Shown here in pieces: positions 45,254 to 54,831 of a DNA stretch of 64,000 nucleotides. Under the pieces are notes generated by a model that worked only from the letters and a program-made list of their open reading frames with translations, was not told where the DNA came from and searched no databases. The translations under genes and the position numbers were made by a program. How positions within the stretch are numbered: the first letter of the stretch is position 1; every line of letters starts with the position of its first letter. Source of the stretch: Bradyrhizobium sp. CB3481 (GTDB lineage Bacteria > Pseudomonadota > Alphaproteobacteria > Rhizobiales > Xanthobacteraceae); NCBI RefSeq assembly GCF_029714305.1, contig NZ_CP121647.1:7646501-7710500 (forward strand), given 5' to 3'.

Positions 45254-46231
45254 ATGACGGGTCCACGCATGAATTTTCAGGATAAGGCGCCGAAAACACC
45301 TCCCCGCATCCTGTGCATCGGCATGCCGGTGCGCGACCTCACCTTTCATACGCCGGGCGTTCCCGGGCGCGGTTCCAAGGAGAACGCCACCGCCTTCGAC
45401 GAGATCTGCGGCGGCAATGCGCTCAACGGCGCGATCGGCATCGCGCGGCTCGGTGGACGCGCCTCGATCTGCGGACCGATGGGCGACGCCAAGGAGACCT
45501 CGAGCCGCTTCATCTTCGATCAGATGGCGCATGAGGGCATCGAGACCAGGCATCTCATTCACATGCCTGGGCTGGTGACGCCGATCTCGGCGGTCATGAT
45601 CGATCCTTCCGGCGAGCGCACCATCGTGACCTTCCGCGATCCAAAACTGTGGCATGTGAAACTGCCCGACTTCGACACGCTGCTGAACGATTGCGCCGCC
45701 ATCCTCACCGAGAGCCGCTGCGCGGAATTCTGCACCGAGCTGTGCGCCGAGGCCGTCCGCCGCGGCATCCCGGTCGTTGTCGACGTCGACCGCGCGATGT
45801 CGCTGCGCGAGGGCCTGCTCAACGCCTCCACCCACCTGGTGTTCTCCAGCGAGCCGCTGCAGGAGACCGCTGATGTCACCGACGACGCCCAGGCGCTGAA
45901 GAAGATCGCCAAGCTGACCCCGTCCTTCCTGGCAGGCACCCGCGGTCCGCGGGGCACGATCTGGCTCGACGAGAAGGGGGAGATCCAGGAGACGCCGGCC
46001 TTCCCGGTCCATACGGTGGATACGCTCGGCGCCGGCGACGTCTTCCATGGCGCCTTTGCGCTGGCGATTACCGAGAAACAGGAGCTGCGGCAGGCGCTCC
46101 GTTTCGCCTCGGCCGCCGCGGCGCTGAAATGCACCCGCTTCGGAGGGGCCTTCGCAGCCCCGCAACGTGCTGAAGTTGAAGAGCTTTTGAGCCACGGCAA
46201 GGTTGCAGGCCAAGCCTCCGCGGGGCGCTAG
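45254..46231 (+). CDS. PfkB-family carbohydrate kinase
   Basis: This 325-residue protein could also start at the ATG at 45269 (NFQDKAPKTPPRILCIGMP). Family motifs are GGNALNGAIGIARLGGRASI (signature 1 region) and VDTLGAGDVFHGAFALA (signature 2, with the catalytic Asp in GAGD). The substrate cannot be told from sequence; ribokinase, sulfofructose kinase and related members share these motifs. It is followed after 68 bases by an Lrp/AsnC regulator, which is probably a separate unit with its own promoter. Confidence 0.88.
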   Translation: MTGPRMNFQDKAPKTPPRILCIGMPVRDLTFHTPGVPGRGSKENATAFDEICGGNALNGAIGIARLGGRASICGPMGDAKETSSRFIFDQMAHEGIETRHLIHMPGLVTPISAVMIDPSGERTIVTFRDPKLWHVKLPDFDTLLNDCAAILTESRCAEFCTELCAEAVRRGIPVVVDVDRAMSLREGLLNASTHLVFSSEPLQETADVTDDAQALKKIAKLTPSFLAGTRGPRGTIWLDEKGEIQETPAFPVHTVDTLGAGDVFHGAFALAITEKQELRQALRFASAAAALKCTRFGGAFAAPQRAEVEELLSHGKVAGQASAGR

Positions 46232-46242
46232 CGGGGCTTGCT

Positions 46243-46259
46243 ATAGAAGAATTTTCTAT
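46243..46259. promoter_or_regulatory. Inverted repeat in front of the Lrp/AsnC gene
   Basis: ATAGAA (46243-46248) and TTCTAT (46254-46259) flank GAATT in an AT-rich patch unlike the surrounding GC-rich DNA, 41 bases before the regulator's start. Lrp-type proteins often bind such sites to control their own gene. Confidence 0.4.
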
Positions 46260-46299
46260 ATATGAGGGTATGAAACACCCTCTATGGAACATTCTTCTC

Positions 46300-46800
46300 A
46301 TGACCGACCTAGCCGTTCAGCTCCCTGAAGCCAACCGCCGCCTGGACGCGATCGACCGCAAGATACTGGCCGTGCTCCAGGAAGATGCCTCGCTCTCTGT
46401 CGCCGAAATCGGCGACCGGGTCGGACTGTCCTCGACGCCGTGCTGGAAGCGCATCCAGCGGCTGGAGGCCGACGGCGTGATCCTGCGCCGGGTGGCTCTG
46501 GTCGACCAGAACAAGATCGGGCTCGGCATTTCCGTGTTCGTCTCGGTCGAGAGCAACGACCATTCCGACGCCTGGCTGCGCAAATTCGCCGACGCCGTCA
46601 GCGCCATGCCCGAGGTGATGGAATTTTATCGCATGGCCGGCGACGTCGACTACATGCTGCGTGTCGTGGTAGCCGACATGGCGAGCTATGACGTGTTCTA
46701 CAAGAAGCTGATCAGCGCCGTGCCGCTGAAGAACGTCACCTCGCGCTTTGCGATGGAGAAGATCAAGTCGGTGACCGCGCTGCCGGTGCCGGCGGCGTAG
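46300..46800 (+). CDS. Lrp/AsnC family transcriptional regulator
   Basis: The protein has 166 residues from the ATG at 46300 (TDLAVQLPEANRRLDAIDRK). The winged helix-turn-helix (residues 15-60) has DRKILAVLQEDASLSVAEIG and LSSTPCWKRIQRLEADGVI, the Lrp signature. The C-terminal RAM ligand-binding domain includes VSAMPEVMEFYRMAGDVDYM. Such proteins form dimers or octamers and respond to amino acids. The controlled gene is unknown; the upstream inverted repeat suggests autoregulation. Confidence 0.93.
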   Translation: MTDLAVQLPEANRRLDAIDRKILAVLQEDASLSVAEIGDRVGLSSTPCWKRIQRLEADGVILRRVALVDQNKIGLGISVFVSVESNDHSDAWLRKFADAVSAMPEVMEFYRMAGDVDYMLRVVVADMASYDVFYKKLISAVPLKNVTSRFAMEKIKSVTALPVPAA

Positions 46801-46823
46801 TCGGGATTCCCGCAAAAACTCCG

Positions 46824-46928
46824 CTGTCATCCCCCGCGAAGGCGGGGGACCCAGTATTCCAGAGACGTTCGTAATTGAACCGATGAGCCGCGGCGTACTG
46901 GATCCCCCGCCTTCGCGGGGGACGACAG
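46824..46928. repeat. Composite hairpin repeat, 'CCAGTA/TACTGG' family
   Basis: The left hairpin is CCCCCGCGAAGGCGGGGG and the right one is CCCCCGCCTTCGCGGGGG, so here both arms carry the same stem. Inner edges are CCAGTATTCCAGAG and GCGGCGTACTGGAT. Confidence 0.88.
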
Positions 46929-46953
46929 TTGTGGGTGGGGCTGTTTCGCCCGC

Positions 46954-48453
46954 TCAAATCTTCTGATTGTATTCACCCACTTCCGGATGCGTGCGCAGCA
47001 CGCCATCCATCGCCTCGAATATGTCGCGCATGCGCTGCTCGCTGACCGGGCTCTCGACCACGACCACCAGCTCCGGCTTGTTCGATGAAGCCCGCACCAG
47101 GCCCCAGCTGCCGTCCTCGACGGTGACGCGCACGCCGTTGACGGTGACGAGATCGCGGATCTTCTGGCCCGCAACTTTCTCGCCCTGCTTCTGCAGCGTC
47201 TCGAAGTGCTTCACGACGGCGTCGGCCACGCGGTATTTCACCTCGTCGGCGCAATGCGGCGACATCGTCGGCGACGACCAGGTTTTCGGGATCGCATTCT
47301 TCAGGTCGGCCATCGACTTGCCGGGCGCGCGATCGAGCATTTCGCAGATTGCGATCGCCGAGACCAGGCCGTCATCATAGCCGCGGCCGAACGGCTTGTT
47401 GAAGAAGAAGTGGCCGGACTTCTCGAATCCCGCCAGCGCGCCCATCTCGTTGGTGCGACGCTTCATGTAGGAATGGCCGGTCTTCCAATACGCGGTCTTG
47501 GCGCCCTGCTTCTGCAGCACCGGATCCGTGACGAATAGCCCGGTCGACTTCACGTCGACCACGAACTGCGCATCCTTGTGGATCGCCGACATGTCGCGCG
47601 CCAGCATCACGCCGACTTTGTCGGCGAAGATTTCCTCGCCGGTATTGTCGACCACGCCGCAGCGGTCGCCGTCACCATCGAAGCCGAGGCCGACATCGGC
47701 CTTGTGCTGGAGCACGGCGTCGCGGATCGCGTGCAGCATCTCCATGTCTTCTGGATTTGGATTGTATTTCGGGAAGGTATGGTCGAGCTCGGTGTCGAGC
47801 GGGATCACCTCGCAGCCGATCGCCTCCAGCACCTGCGGCGCGAACGCACCCGCGGTGCCGTTGCCGCAGGCGGCCACGACTTTCAGCCTGCGCTTGAGTT
47901 TTGGGCGATTGGTGAGATCGGCGATGTAGCGCGCCGGAAAATTCTCGTGGAATTGATAGGCACCGCCGTCCCTGTTCTTAAACTCGGCGTTGAGCACGAT
48001 CTCCTTCAGCCGCGTCATTTCATCGGGACCGAAGGTCAGCGGCCGGTTGGCGCCCATCTTGACGCCGGTCCAGCCATTGTCGTTGTGCGAGGCGGTGACC
48101 ATCGCAACGCAGGGCACATCGAGATCGAATTGCGCGAAATAGGCCATCGGCGTTACCGCAAGGCCAATGTCGTGCACCTTGCAGCCCGCCGCCATCAGGC
48201 CGGAAATCAGCGCGTATTTGATCGAGGCGGAATAGCCGCGAAAATCATGACCGGTCACGATCTCCTGCTTGACGCCGAGTTCCGCGATCAGCGCGCCGAG
48301 CCCCATGCCCAGCGCCTGGACGCCCATCAGGTTGATTTCCTTTTCGAACAGCCAGCGCGCGTCGTATTCGCGAAAGCCGGTCGCCTTCACCATCGGTCCG
48401 GATTCGTACGCATAGGTATTCGGAACCAGCACGGATTTGGGCTTTGGAAACAT
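46954..48453 (-). CDS. Phosphomannomutase/phosphoglucomutase
   Basis: This 499-residue alpha-D-phosphohexomutase has the catalytic phosphoserine loop TASHNDNGWTGVKMG (near residues 126-140), the Mg-binding loop GFDGDGDRCGV (near 258-268), a sugar-binding loop EKSGHFFF (near 344) and a C-terminal phosphate-binding domain (VRASSNKPELVVVVES). It interconverts 1- and 6-phosphates of glucose or mannose for exopolysaccharide, LPS and glycogen. AlgC/ManB-type enzymes share these features. It is monocistronic, facing the Lrp gene across a repeat. Confidence 0.94.
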   Translation of the reverse strand: MFPKPKSVLVPNTYAYESGPMVKATGFREYDARWLFEKEINLMGVQALGMGLGALIAELGVKQEIVTGHDFRGYSASIKYALISGLMAAGCKVHDIGLAVTPMAYFAQFDLDVPCVAMVTASHNDNGWTGVKMGANRPLTFGPDEMTRLKEIVLNAEFKNRDGGAYQFHENFPARYIADLTNRPKLKRRLKVVAACGNGTAGAFAPQVLEAIGCEVIPLDTELDHTFPKYNPNPEDMEMLHAIRDAVLQHKADVGLGFDGDGDRCGVVDNTGEEIFADKVGVMLARDMSAIHKDAQFVVDVKSTGLFVTDPVLQKQGAKTAYWKTGHSYMKRRTNEMGALAGFEKSGHFFFNKPFGRGYDDGLVSAIAICEMLDRAPGKSMADLKNAIPKTWSSPTMSPHCADEVKYRVADAVVKHFETLQKQGEKVAGQKIRDLVTVNGVRVTVEDGSWGLVRASSNKPELVVVVESPVSEQRMRDIFEAMDGVLRTHPEVGEYNQKI

Positions 48454-48577
48454 GAAATCGGCCTTGTCGTGGGAAAACAGAAGGGAACACCGCAGCCATA
48501 GCGAATAGGCGGGCCGGGCGATAGACGGACCGGCGCCTTGTCAGGGCTAATTGCGGCGGTTTGGTAGCAGGGTAACC

Positions 48578-49123
48578 TTACTGTTCCAGCACTAGGCGGC
48601 CATTGGCATAGTTGAAGCGCTTCAGCTTCGACAGGAACGACATGCCGAGCAGGTTTTCCGACAGCGCCTCGTCGGGCAGCACCAGCGCGTCGACGTCGCG
48701 TACGATAAGACCATCGAGTTCGATCATGGCGAGCCGCGCGCGCGCCGCCTTGATGGTGCCGTTGGCGGTGGTGACGGTGGCGTTGTAGTCGCTGCGCGAC
48801 GGACGCAGACCAAACCGCGCCGCGGATTTCTCGTTCAGCGCCACCAGCGAGGCGCCGGTGTCGACCAGGAAATTGATACGCTGACCATCGATGCGGCCAT
48901 CGGTGAAGAAATGGCCACGGGGATCGCGAGGAATGTCGACGCTGCGGCCGGAGGCCTGCGCCACCGTTTGGGTGGAAGCGACCTTGGGTGATGACTGGCT
49001 GGGTGAAGCCTTGTTCGGTGAAGCCTTGGCAGATGCCGGGGCCGGCGACATGCTGCTGGCCAGTTGCGCCATGTAGGTGCCGAGGCCGACCAGAACGGCG
49101 GCAAGAATCATCAGGTTACGCAT
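48578..49123 (-). CDS. Membrane-anchored retropepsin-like aspartic protease
   Basis: From the ATG at 49123 the protein has 181 residues. An N-terminal hydrophobic anchor (NLMILAAVLVGLGTYMAQLA) and a Ser/Pro/Lys-rich linker precede the TIGR02281-type domain. The catalytic motif is FLVDTGASLVALN (near residue 97), with the second family block ENLLGMSFLSKLKRF (near 158). These single-domain proteases must dimerise, like retroviral pepsins. They are widespread in alphaproteobacteria; substrates are largely unknown. Confidence 0.9.
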   Translation of the reverse strand: MRNLMILAAVLVGLGTYMAQLASSMSPAPASAKASPNKASPSQSSPKVASTQTVAQASGRSVDIPRDPRGHFFTDGRIDGQRINFLVDTGASLVALNEKSAARFGLRPSRSDYNATVTTANGTIKAARARLAMIELDGLIVRDVDALVLPDEALSENLLGMSFLSKLKRFNYANGRLVLEQ

Positions 49124-49423
49124 GACGCCACACACTTAACTGCCAGACCGCCGATATGACCACGCCAGCCGCCAAGCCGCGACTTAACGGCGGCAGCCGA
49201 GGCTGCCATTTTGGCGAAAAGGATGAGTGAAGGGTTAACGGAGGGCCCTTCAACCTCTCCCCGCTCTTTGCGGGGAGAGGTCGGAAACGTGGCGAAGCCA
49301 GGTTTCCGGGTGAGGGGCAAGGCAGGACGCCTCCGCGCAAATGTCATCTACCGAATTCGCGGAGAGAACCCCTCACCCCTGCCCTCTCCCCGCGAAAGGG
49401 CGGGGAGAGGGAGTTCAGGCACC
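49124..49423. other. Spacer holding only a repeat
   Basis: This 300-base gap between the protease and hrpB contains the 49253-49413 repeat and no gene that I can support. Confidence 0.7.
49253..49413. repeat. Repeat pair, 'CCTCTCCCCGC' family
   Basis: Two hairpins, CCTCTCCCCGC/GCGGGGAGAGG (49254-49281) and CCCTCTCCCCGC/GCGGGGAGAGGG (49382-49411), enclose GTGAGGGGCAAGG and its partner CCCCTCACCCCTG. This layout is common in rhizobial spacers. Confidence 0.75.
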
Positions 49424-51910
49424 TCACGTCCCCCTTGGCTTGACCCTTCGCGTCGGCGCCGCGTTGGCCGGGTCTTCCGGCCAGGGGTGGCGGGGATAGC
49501 GGCCGCGCAGGTCGGAGCGGACGGCCGCATAGCTGCCGCGCCAGAAGCCCGGCAAATCACGCGTCACCTGCACCGGGCGCTGCGCCGGCGACAGCAATTC
49601 CAGCACCAGCGGCACCGCGCCCTTGGCGATCGAGGGATGGATGTTGAGCCCGAACAATTCCTGCAGGCGCACCGCGATGGTCGGGCCCTGCTCGGCCTCA
49701 TAGTCGATCGCCAGCATGGTGCCGGTCGGCGCCTCGAAATGCGTCGGCGCCTCGCGCTCCAGCCGACTGCGCAACTCCCACGGCAATAGCGCCATCAGCG
49801 CATCGGAGAGATCGCCGGGCGAAAACTCCTTCAGCGACGTCTTGTCGTAGAGCGCGGGCACCAGCCAGTTCTCGGCCTCGGCGGCGAGCGCTGCATCCGA
49901 CAGATCGGGCCAGCTATCGCCTTCCGCCTTGCGCAGGAACATGACGCGGTCGCGCCACTGCTTCAGCGCCTTGGACCACAGCAGCTTGTCGAGGCCCGCA
50001 GCCACCAGGCCGGCGGCAAAGATGCGCGCGGTCTCGGCCGAGGGCGACAGAGAAACCGGCGCTTCCGACAGCGTGATCGCGTGCAGCGTCCGCTTGCGGC
50101 GCCCGCGCAGCGCCATCGCGCCGCGATCAAACGAAATTTCCTCCATGTCCTCGATCTGATCGGCGAAGCGCGTTTCGATATCGCCTTGCCCGATCGGCGC
50201 GGCCAGCAGGATGCGGCCCTGCGCCGCGGTGCCGGTCAGTTCGCCGACGGCGATGTAGGGCGCGCGGGCCAACGACGAGGTTTGCTCGACAGCGGCGCCG
50301 CGGCCATTGGCAAGGACAAAGCTGCCATTGCCACGGTTGCGCGCGACGCGGTCAGGAAAGGCGAGTGCCAGCATGACGCCGGTGGAGGGTGAAGTGTCTT
50401 CGGTCGACGGCCCTTCGGTCGCCGCCACCTGCTGCGCCCAGCGCTGCGCAAGGCTGCGGGCGCTACTGGCGCGCGGCGAGCGATCACGGCGGAACAGGTC
50501 GAGCCTGTGATCGAGATCGACACTGTCGCCGCCGAGGCCGCGTTCGGTCAGGATCGCGGCGATTTCAGCGGCCTCCTCGCCGGCGCCCAGCCGGTGCGAA
50601 TCCACGATCATGCGCGCCAGCCGCGGCGGCAGCGCCAGCGCGCGCAGGCTCTGGCCTTCGGCGGTGATGCGGCCGTCGGAATCGAGCGCGCCGAGTTCGT
50701 GGAGCAGATTATTGGCCTCCTTTAGCGCAGGCGCCGGCGGAGGATCGAGGAAGGCTAGCGTCGCCGGATCGCGCACGCCCCATTGCGCGAGATCGAGCAC
50801 CAGCGACGAGAGATCAGCCGAGAGAATTTCGGGCTGCGTGTAGGCGGCAAGCGAGGCGGTCTGCGGCTCGTCCCACAGCCGGTAGCACACGCCGGGCTCG
50901 ATGCGGCCGGCGCGGCCGCGACGCTGGTCGACGGCAGCGCGCGAGGCCCGCACGGTCTCCAGCCGCGTCAGCCCAATATCAGGCTCGTAGCGCGGCACCC
51001 GCGCCAGGCCGCAATCGACGACGATGCGAACGCCCTCGATGGTCAGCGAGGTCTCGGCGATCGAGGTCGCCAGCACGACCTTACGCTGACCCTTCGGCGC
51101 CGGCGCGATGGCGCGATCCTGTACCGCGGCATCGAGGGCGCCGAACAGCGGCACGATCTCGATGCTCGCGTCCTGCACCCGCTCGGAGAGGAAATTCTGC
51201 GTGCGGCGGATTTCGGCGGCCCCCGGCAGAAACGCCAGCACCGAGCCGGGATCGGCGCGCAGCGCTGATACAATCGCATCCGCCATCTGCCGCTCGATCG
51301 GCGCATCCATCTTGCGGCCGAGATAACGCGTCTCCACCGGAAAGGCGCGGCCTTCGCTGGCAATGACGGGGGCGTCGCCCAGCAGCTTGCCGACCCGTGC
51401 GCCGTCGAGGGTCGCCGACATCACGAGGATGCGCAGGTCCTCGCGCAGGCCGGTCTGCGCATCGCGTGCCAGCGCCAGCCCGAGATCGGCGTCGAGAGAA
51501 CGCTCGTGAAACTCGTCGAACAGCACCGCGGCGACGCCATTCAATTCGGGATCGTCCAGAATCTGCCGAGAAAAGATTCCCTCGGTGACCACCTCGATCC
51601 GCGTCGCGCGCGAAACCTTCGAGCCGAAGCGGACGCGATAGCCGACGGTCTCCCCTGCCCGCTCACCGAGCGTCCGCGCCATCCGTTCGGCGCTGGCGCG
51701 CGCCGCGATCCGCCGCGGCTCCAGCATGATGATCTTCTTGTTCTTCAGCCAGGGCGCATCGAGCAGCGCCAGCGGCACCCGCGTGGTCTTGCCCGCGCCG
51801 GGCGGGGCGACCAGCACCGCGGTGTTGTTGGCCGCAAGCGTGCGGTCGAGTTCGTCGAGCACGACGTCGATCGGCAAAAGCGTATCGAAGCTACGGGGCA
51901 AGGATCTCAC
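49424..51910 (-). CDS. hrpB: ATP-dependent helicase HrpB
   Basis: From the GTG at 51910 the protein has 828 residues; a TTG at 51901 would give PRSFDTLLPIDVVLDEL, the usual HrpB opening, and a longer in-frame ATG at 51964 lies in repeat DNA. DEAH motifs are APPGAGKTTRVPLAL (I), LFDEFHERSLDADLG (II), LVMSATLDG (III) and QRRGRAGRIEPGVCYRLW (VI). The C-terminal HrpB-specific domain includes DYEAEQGPTIAVRLQELFGL. The function is RNA-related and non-essential in E. coli; substrates are unclear. Confidence 0.93.
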   Translation of the reverse strand: MRSLPRSFDTLLPIDVVLDELDRTLAANNTAVLVAPPGAGKTTRVPLALLDAPWLKNKKIIMLEPRRIAARASAERMARTLGERAGETVGYRVRFGSKVSRATRIEVVTEGIFSRQILDDPELNGVAAVLFDEFHERSLDADLGLALARDAQTGLREDLRILVMSATLDGARVGKLLGDAPVIASEGRAFPVETRYLGRKMDAPIERQMADAIVSALRADPGSVLAFLPGAAEIRRTQNFLSERVQDASIEIVPLFGALDAAVQDRAIAPAPKGQRKVVLATSIAETSLTIEGVRIVVDCGLARVPRYEPDIGLTRLETVRASRAAVDQRRGRAGRIEPGVCYRLWDEPQTASLAAYTQPEILSADLSSLVLDLAQWGVRDPATLAFLDPPPAPALKEANNLLHELGALDSDGRITAEGQSLRALALPPRLARMIVDSHRLGAGEEAAEIAAILTERGLGGDSVDLDHRLDLFRRDRSPRASSARSLAQRWAQQVAATEGPSTEDTSPSTGVMLALAFPDRVARNRGNGSFVLANGRGAAVEQTSSLARAPYIAVGELTGTAAQGRILLAAPIGQGDIETRFADQIEDMEEISFDRGAMALRGRRKRTLHAITLSEAPVSLSPSAETARIFAAGLVAAGLDKLLWSKALKQWRDRVMFLRKAEGDSWPDLSDAALAAEAENWLVPALYDKTSLKEFSPGDLSDALMALLPWELRSRLEREAPTHFEAPTGTMLAIDYEAEQGPTIAVRLQELFGLNIHPSIAKGAVPLVLELLSPAQRPVQVTRDLPGFWRGSYAAVRSDLRGRYPRHPWPEDPANAAPTRRVKPRGT

Positions 51911-51916
51911 CAACTC

Positions 51917-52040
51917 GTCATGCCCGGGCATAGGCGTCTGAAGGACGGCGTCGCTTCCGCTCACCTATGCCCGGGCATCCACGTCTTTCTTCATCGCTAG
52001 AGAACAGGACGTGGATGGCCGGGACAAGCCCGACCATGAT
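51917..52040. repeat. Palindromic repeat overlapping the hrpB 5' end
   Basis: CATGCCCGGGCATAGGCGTC and CTATGCCCGGGCATCCACGTC precede the arm GACGTGGATGGCCGGGACAA and CCATGAT. It lies directly against the probable hrpB start and extends to near the UDP-glucose dehydrogenase stop. Confidence 0.75.
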
Positions 52041-52060
52041 GGAATTCCTGATTGCGCAGA

Positions 52061-53377
52061 TCAAGTTCTCGGCTGGCCCGCCCGCCCGACGCTTTCGTAA
52101 ACGAAGCCCTGGGCTGCCATGTCGCCGGCGCGGTAGATGTTGCGCAGATCGATCACGACGGGCTGTGCCATGGCGGCCTTGATGCGGTCGAGGTCGAGCG
52201 CGCGATACTGCACCCATTCGGTGACGATCACCATGGCGTCGGCCCCCTTCACGCACTCATAGGGGTCGTCGCAATATTCAATGTCCGGAAGCTCTTTCTT
52301 CGCCTGCTCCATGCCGACCGGGTCATGCGCGCGGACCTTCGCGCCCATGTCGAGCAGGCCGGTCACCAGCGGAATCGACGGCGCCTCGCGCATGTCGTCG
52401 GTATCCGGCTTGAAGGTGAGGCCGAGCACGGCGACGGTCTTGCCGCGAAGACTGCCGACGGCATTCGACACCTTGCGAGCCATCGCCCGCTTTCTGATAT
52501 CGTTGACGCCGAGCACGGCCTCGACGATGCGGAGTTGCACGTCATGGTCCTGCGCGATCTTGACCAGTGCGCGGGTATCCTTCGGGAAACACGAGCCGCC
52601 GAAACCCGGGCCGGCGTGGAGAAACTTCGAGCCGATACGGTTGTCGAGCCCAATGCCGCGCGCCACTTCCTGCACGTCGGCACCGACCTTCTCCGAGAGA
52701 TCGGCGATCTCGTTAATGAAGGTGATCTTGGTGGCGAGAAACGCGTTGGCCGCGTATTTGATCAGTTCGGCAGTGCGCCGCGCCGTGAACATCAGGGGGC
52801 CCTGGTTGAGCGACAGCGGCCGGTAGACGTCACCGAGAACTTTTCGTCCGCGCTCGTCCGAGGTGCCGATCACGATACGGTCGGGGAATTTGAAATCGCG
52901 GATCGCGGCGCCCTCGCGCAAAAATTCCGGATTGGAGGCGACCACCACGTCGGCCGAGGAATTGGCTTCACGGATCAGCCGCTCGACTTCGTCGCCGGTG
53001 CCGACCGGCACGGTCGATTTCGTCACCACCACCGTGAAGCCCGACAGCGCGGCTGCGATCTCGCGCGCCGCGCTATAGACGTAAGTGAGGTCGGCGTGGC
53101 CATCGCCGCGCCGCGAGGGTGTTCCGACCGCGATGAACACGGCGTCGGCGTCCGCGACCGGCGCCGTCAGGTCGGTAGTGAAATCCAGCCGCTTGGCCTT
53201 GACGTTGGAGGCGACTAGCGCATCCAGCCCCGGTTCGAAGATCGGAATCTCGCCGCGGCGCAGGGCTTCGATCTTGCCGGCATCCTTGTCCACGCAGGTG
53301 ACGTGGTGACCGAAATCGGCAAAGCAGGCGCCGGATACCAGCCCCACATAGCCCGTGCCAATCATGGCAATCCGCAT
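52061..53377 (-). CDS. ugd: UDP-glucose 6-dehydrogenase
   Basis: This 438-residue protein oxidises UDP-glucose to UDP-glucuronate using two NAD+. The Rossmann start is MRIAMIGTGYVGLVSGACFA. The catalytic Cys is in GPGFGGSCFPKDTRAL (near residue 265). Substrate-binding and hinge segments are ATKITFINEIADLSEKVGAD and LGLTFKPDTDDMREAPS. The product feeds exopolysaccharide or lipid A modification. It is read toward hrpB on the same strand, with a repeat between. Confidence 0.95.
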   Translation of the reverse strand: MRIAMIGTGYVGLVSGACFADFGHHVTCVDKDAGKIEALRRGEIPIFEPGLDALVASNVKAKRLDFTTDLTAPVADADAVFIAVGTPSRRGDGHADLTYVYSAAREIAAALSGFTVVVTKSTVPVGTGDEVERLIREANSSADVVVASNPEFLREGAAIRDFKFPDRIVIGTSDERGRKVLGDVYRPLSLNQGPLMFTARRTAELIKYAANAFLATKITFINEIADLSEKVGADVQEVARGIGLDNRIGSKFLHAGPGFGGSCFPKDTRALVKIAQDHDVQLRIVEAVLGVNDIRKRAMARKVSNAVGSLRGKTVAVLGLTFKPDTDDMREAPSIPLVTGLLDMGAKVRAHDPVGMEQAKKELPDIEYCDDPYECVKGADAMVIVTEWVQYRALDLDRIKAAMAQPVVIDLRNIYRAGDMAAQGFVYESVGRAGQPRT

Positions 53378-53558
53378 GAAACCAACCCGTGTTGAATGGT
53401 TAACGCCAACCCCGATTTTTCGGGCGTCTTAGAGCATTTTTCACCAAAGGGGAAACCGGAAAAGCGCAATGGTCGCCGGCATGTCATTTGTATGGATAAA
53501 GGGGAAAGCAACGGATCGGGCCGAAGATGCGGCCGCCTCGCGCCGAAAAGGGACACCG

Positions 53559-54611
53559 ATGACTTCAAACGGCACATCCTCCGCCCCTGAACGTTCCACC
53601 CGCATCGACTGGGTCGACTACGCCAAGGGCATCTGCATCGTCATGGTGGTGATGATGCATTCGGTGCTGGGCGTCGAAAAGGCGGCTGGCGACACCGGTT
53701 TCATGCATGCGTTCGTCATGTTCGCCCAGCCGTTCCGGATGCCGGACTTCTTCCTGATTTCGGGCCTCTTCCTTGCCGTCGTGATCGACCGCGACTGGCG
53801 CACCTATCTCGACCGCAAGGTGGTGCACTTCGCATATTTTTACGTCTTGTGGATGACAATCCAGTTCGGCTTCAAGGCGCCTTCGTTCGCTGCCGAAAAT
53901 GGCTGGCGGCATGTCGGCACCCTTTATCTGGAATCCTTCATCGAGCCGTTCGGCACGCTGTGGTTCATCTATCTGCTACCTATCTTCTTCGTCGTCACAA
54001 AACTGTCACGCGGCGTGCCACCGCTTGCGATCTGGGTTGTCGCCGCCGCGCTGGAGATGACGCATGTTGCGACCGGCTGGACGGTGATCGACGAATTCTG
54101 CGCCCGCTTCGTCTATTTCTATTCCGGCTATCTGTTTGCTTCCTACGTATTCGCGTTGGCGGATCGTTCGCGCGAGAAGCCCATGCTGGCGCTGATCGGA
54201 TTGGCCGGGTGGGCGCTCGTCAATGGCGGCCTCGTGACCGCGGGCTACAGCCATTGGCCGCTCATCTCACTGGCGCTCGGCTTCGCAGGGGCCGGCGCCA
54301 TCATCGTAATGGGCGCGCTGCTCGCGCGCATGCAATGGCTGAATTTCCTGCGCTATTGCGGCGAGCATTCGATCGTCATCTATCTCGCTTTCTTCCTGCC
54401 GATGGCGGTGACGCGGACGCTATTGCTGAAGACCGGCGTGATCACCGATATCGGCGCGATCTCCCTGATCGTCACCGTGGCGGGCGTTGCCGGTGCAGTC
54501 GCGATCTGGCGGCTGGCATTGGCGGTGCGCGCCGGCTTCCTGTTCGAGCGCCCCGCCGCCTTCTGGATCGCGTCGAAAAAGGCCACCCCCGCGCTGCAAC
54601 CGGCGGAGTAG
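53559..54611 (+). CDS. Acyltransferase 3 family membrane protein
   Basis: The protein has 350 residues from the ATG at 53559 (TSNGTSSAPERSTRIDWVD); an earlier in-frame ATG at 53469 adds an unlikely tail. The opening RIDWVDYAKGICIVMVVMMH includes the conserved Asp and the proposed active-site His (near residue 34). About ten hydrophobic segments follow, including FFLISGLFLAVVID, LWFIYLLPIFFVVTKL and HSIVIYLAFFLPMAV. Family members O-acylate sugars in surface polysaccharides. Proximity to UDP-glucose dehydrogenase fits that, but substrates are unknown. Confidence 0.88.
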   Translation: MTSNGTSSAPERSTRIDWVDYAKGICIVMVVMMHSVLGVEKAAGDTGFMHAFVMFAQPFRMPDFFLISGLFLAVVIDRDWRTYLDRKVVHFAYFYVLWMTIQFGFKAPSFAAENGWRHVGTLYLESFIEPFGTLWFIYLLPIFFVVTKLSRGVPPLAIWVVAAALEMTHVATGWTVIDEFCARFVYFYSGYLFASYVFALADRSREKPMLALIGLAGWALVNGGLVTAGYSHWPLISLALGFAGAGAIIVMGALLARMQWLNFLRYCGEHSIVIYLAFFLPMAVTRTLLLKTGVITDIGAISLIVTVAGVAGAVAIWRLALAVRAGFLFERPAAFWIASKKATPALQPAE

Positions 54612-54621
54612 CTGCATCGTT

Positions 54622-54752
54622 GTCGTCCCTGCGAACGCAGGGACCCATAACCACCGGCCCTCATGATTGAATTCGATGGGGCCGCTGGATTGCTCAACAA
54701 TGACCGCCTGTGGCTACGGGTCCCGGGTCGCGCTCCGCTTGCCCGGGACGAC
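54622..54752. repeat. Palindromic repeat, 'GTCCC..CCCATA' family
   Basis: GTCGTCCCTGCGAACGCAGG with GACCCATAACCAC is opposed by CTACGGGTCCCGGGTCGC and GCCCGGGACGAC. Compared with 30321-30459 the right stem has a different, longer loop. Confidence 0.75.
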
Positions 54753-54831
54753 GGCAATTTGGCTGTGCGGTAGCAACCAAAATCCCCCTCCCAAGGCTGT
54801 CAATCCGCGCAAAAATCCCTAAATTTCGGCC

